Origin: Aeoliella mucimassa | Lineage (GTDB): Bacteria > Planctomycetota > Planctomycetia > Pirellulales > Lacipirellulaceae | DNA: 64,000 nt | Assembly (NCBI RefSeq): GCF_007748035.1 | Contig: NZ_CP036278.1 | Span: 5,456,001-5,520,000 of the forward strand | Reading direction: 5' to 3' | Part shown: positions 63,359 to 64,000 of the stretch, piece after piece | Layout of the letters: every line of letters begins with the position of its first letter | Position numbering within the stretch: the first letter of the stretch is position 1 | Position numbers and translations under genes: made by a program | The notes under the pieces: model-generated | Seen by the model: only the letters and a program-made list of their open reading frames with translations | What the model was told of the DNA's origin: nothing | Database searches by the model: none

Positions 63359-64000
63359 CTAAGGCTGAGGTCCATCGTTGATCGCTTCGAGACGCTCGGC
63401 CGCCTGCCTTCCCTCGCCGCTCCACGAGCCCATTTCGATCACGCGATTGAAGCAAGCCCGGCTGCGAGGGTAGGGAGCCTCATCGAGTCGTTCGTACAAA
63501 GTACCCAGCAGCAAGTAGAGCGATGGCTCAGTGGGATACTGCCGCAACACCTGCTGAAGCTCCTCGGCCAGCGCGGTTGCGGTTTCGTCGTCGGGGCACT
63601 GGTGGATGCGGACCGCGAACGAAGCCTGGTAGTCAATCGCGGCCGCGTTGGGGCCAGCGATGCGGGGAGTTGCCAGTTGCAGCAGTTGGTCGAAGCGACC
63701 TGTGGTCACGAGATGGTCGTAAACCGTTTTACGTAACTTCAGGTTCTGAGGGGCTTCGTCGAGCAGCGCACCAAGTGCGTCGACGTTGTCGAGATCAAGC
63801 TTCTCGGCACCTGCCGAGACGCTGGCCTTGGATGCCTCGGCGATCTTCTGCGCGTCGAGCCCTAAAAGCAACCGGCGACCTTGCACCTCGTCTAGCAGTG
63901 TCGAGGCCGGTCGCCACAATCCAGATTCGGAGTCGTAGTAGGTGCTGGTATAGATCGAAGCGGGCGTGTAGCCCACCGCGTACAGGTTGAGGACGACCCC
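63359..64000 (-). CDS. TPR-like protein, 5' end outside the window
   Basis: The frame is open to the right edge (VVLNLYAVGYTPASIY at the entry), so the start lies beyond 64000. The visible 213 residues contain helical repeats resembling TPRs: TVYDHLVTTGRFDQLLQLAT, EELQQVLRQYPTEPSLYLLL, GTLYERLDEAPYPRSRACFN. The upstream part may include a membrane segment. It could be a tail domain of a larger membrane enzyme. Function cannot be decided from this fragment. Confidence 0.65.
   Translation of the reverse strand, partial: GVVLNLYAVGYTPASIYTSTYYDSESGLWRPASTLLDEVQGRRLLLGLDAQKIAEASKASVSAGAEKLDLDNVDALGALLDEAPQNLKLRKTVYDHLVTTGRFDQLLQLATPRIAGPNAAAIDYQASFAVRIHQCPDDETATALAEELQQVLRQYPTEPSLYLLLGTLYERLDEAPYPRSRACFNRVIEMGSWSGEGRQAAERLEAINDGPQP

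Overview
The window reads as chromosomal DNA of a planctomycete, probably of the Pirellulales/Lacipirellulaceae type. This is an inference from content: exported proteins that combine a dockerin-like GDFN-DG-VDLADYT-WRDNLG module with a C-terminal PEP-sorting tail, several FTLVELL prepilins, DUF11 and VWA/DUF2135 surface proteins, an MJ0042-type zinc-ribbon membrane protein, and ole-type olefin genes. Gene density is high, both strands are used and codon use is GC-rich. I found no tRNA, rRNA, CRISPR array or prophage.

Region 1 (1-19217, + strand) is one long type IV pilus / type II secretion operon: a partial GspE/PilB ATPase, PilT, a complete PilB with an MshEN domain, a PilC with an apparent extra hydrophobic insert, four prepilins (the last PilV-like) and a 2672-residue GspK-like giant, closed by a strong intrinsic terminator. 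A convergent gene encodes a membrane-anchored DUF11-repeat protein. Region 2 (21.7-28.1 kb) carries oleC and oleD of the long-chain olefin/beta-lactone pathway, separated by a complete REP-associated tyrosine transposase (RAYT) element with 52-nt inverted ends and an intergenic patch of palindromic repeats, followed by aspS. Region 3 (28.4-31.9 kb) is a hemP-tonB-TonB-dependent receptor heme/iron uptake cluster with a 9-1-9 palindrome before the receptor and a terminator after it. Region 4 (32-40.5 kb) holds a GH16 glycosidase, a voltage-gated K+ channel with a C-terminal zinc ribbon, and three exported dockerin-like/PEP-CTERM proteins: a 975-aa repeat protein, a zincin-like metalloprotease and a double-DTGA aspartyl protease. 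Then come ugd, a structured non-coding segment, a PA0069-type radical SAM protein, and a 1340-aa VWA/STN-like/DUF2135 protein ending in polyasparagine.

Region 5 (48.4-62.4 kb) looks like the chromosome-partitioning neighbourhood. An SLC13/TrkA-C transporter is followed by parB and parA (- strand). Five parS-like 16-bp palindromes lie 8-10 kb away at 59.2 kb and 60.9-61.0 kb. Between parAB and the parS cluster sit an ISKra4-like element and a tandem array of five related membrane proteins whose third member is split by a clean 848-bp IS5-family insertion. A Tat-exported Gfo/Idh/MocA oxidoreductase and a DUF1015 protein flank the parS cluster. The window ends with a zinc-ribbon membrane protein and the 3' part of a TPR-like protein.

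The best candidates for something undescribed are the giant GspK-like pilus protein and its operon, the tandem membrane-protein array beside the parS sites, and the AATAGATTCCCA palindrome family found next to both the ole genes and parA.
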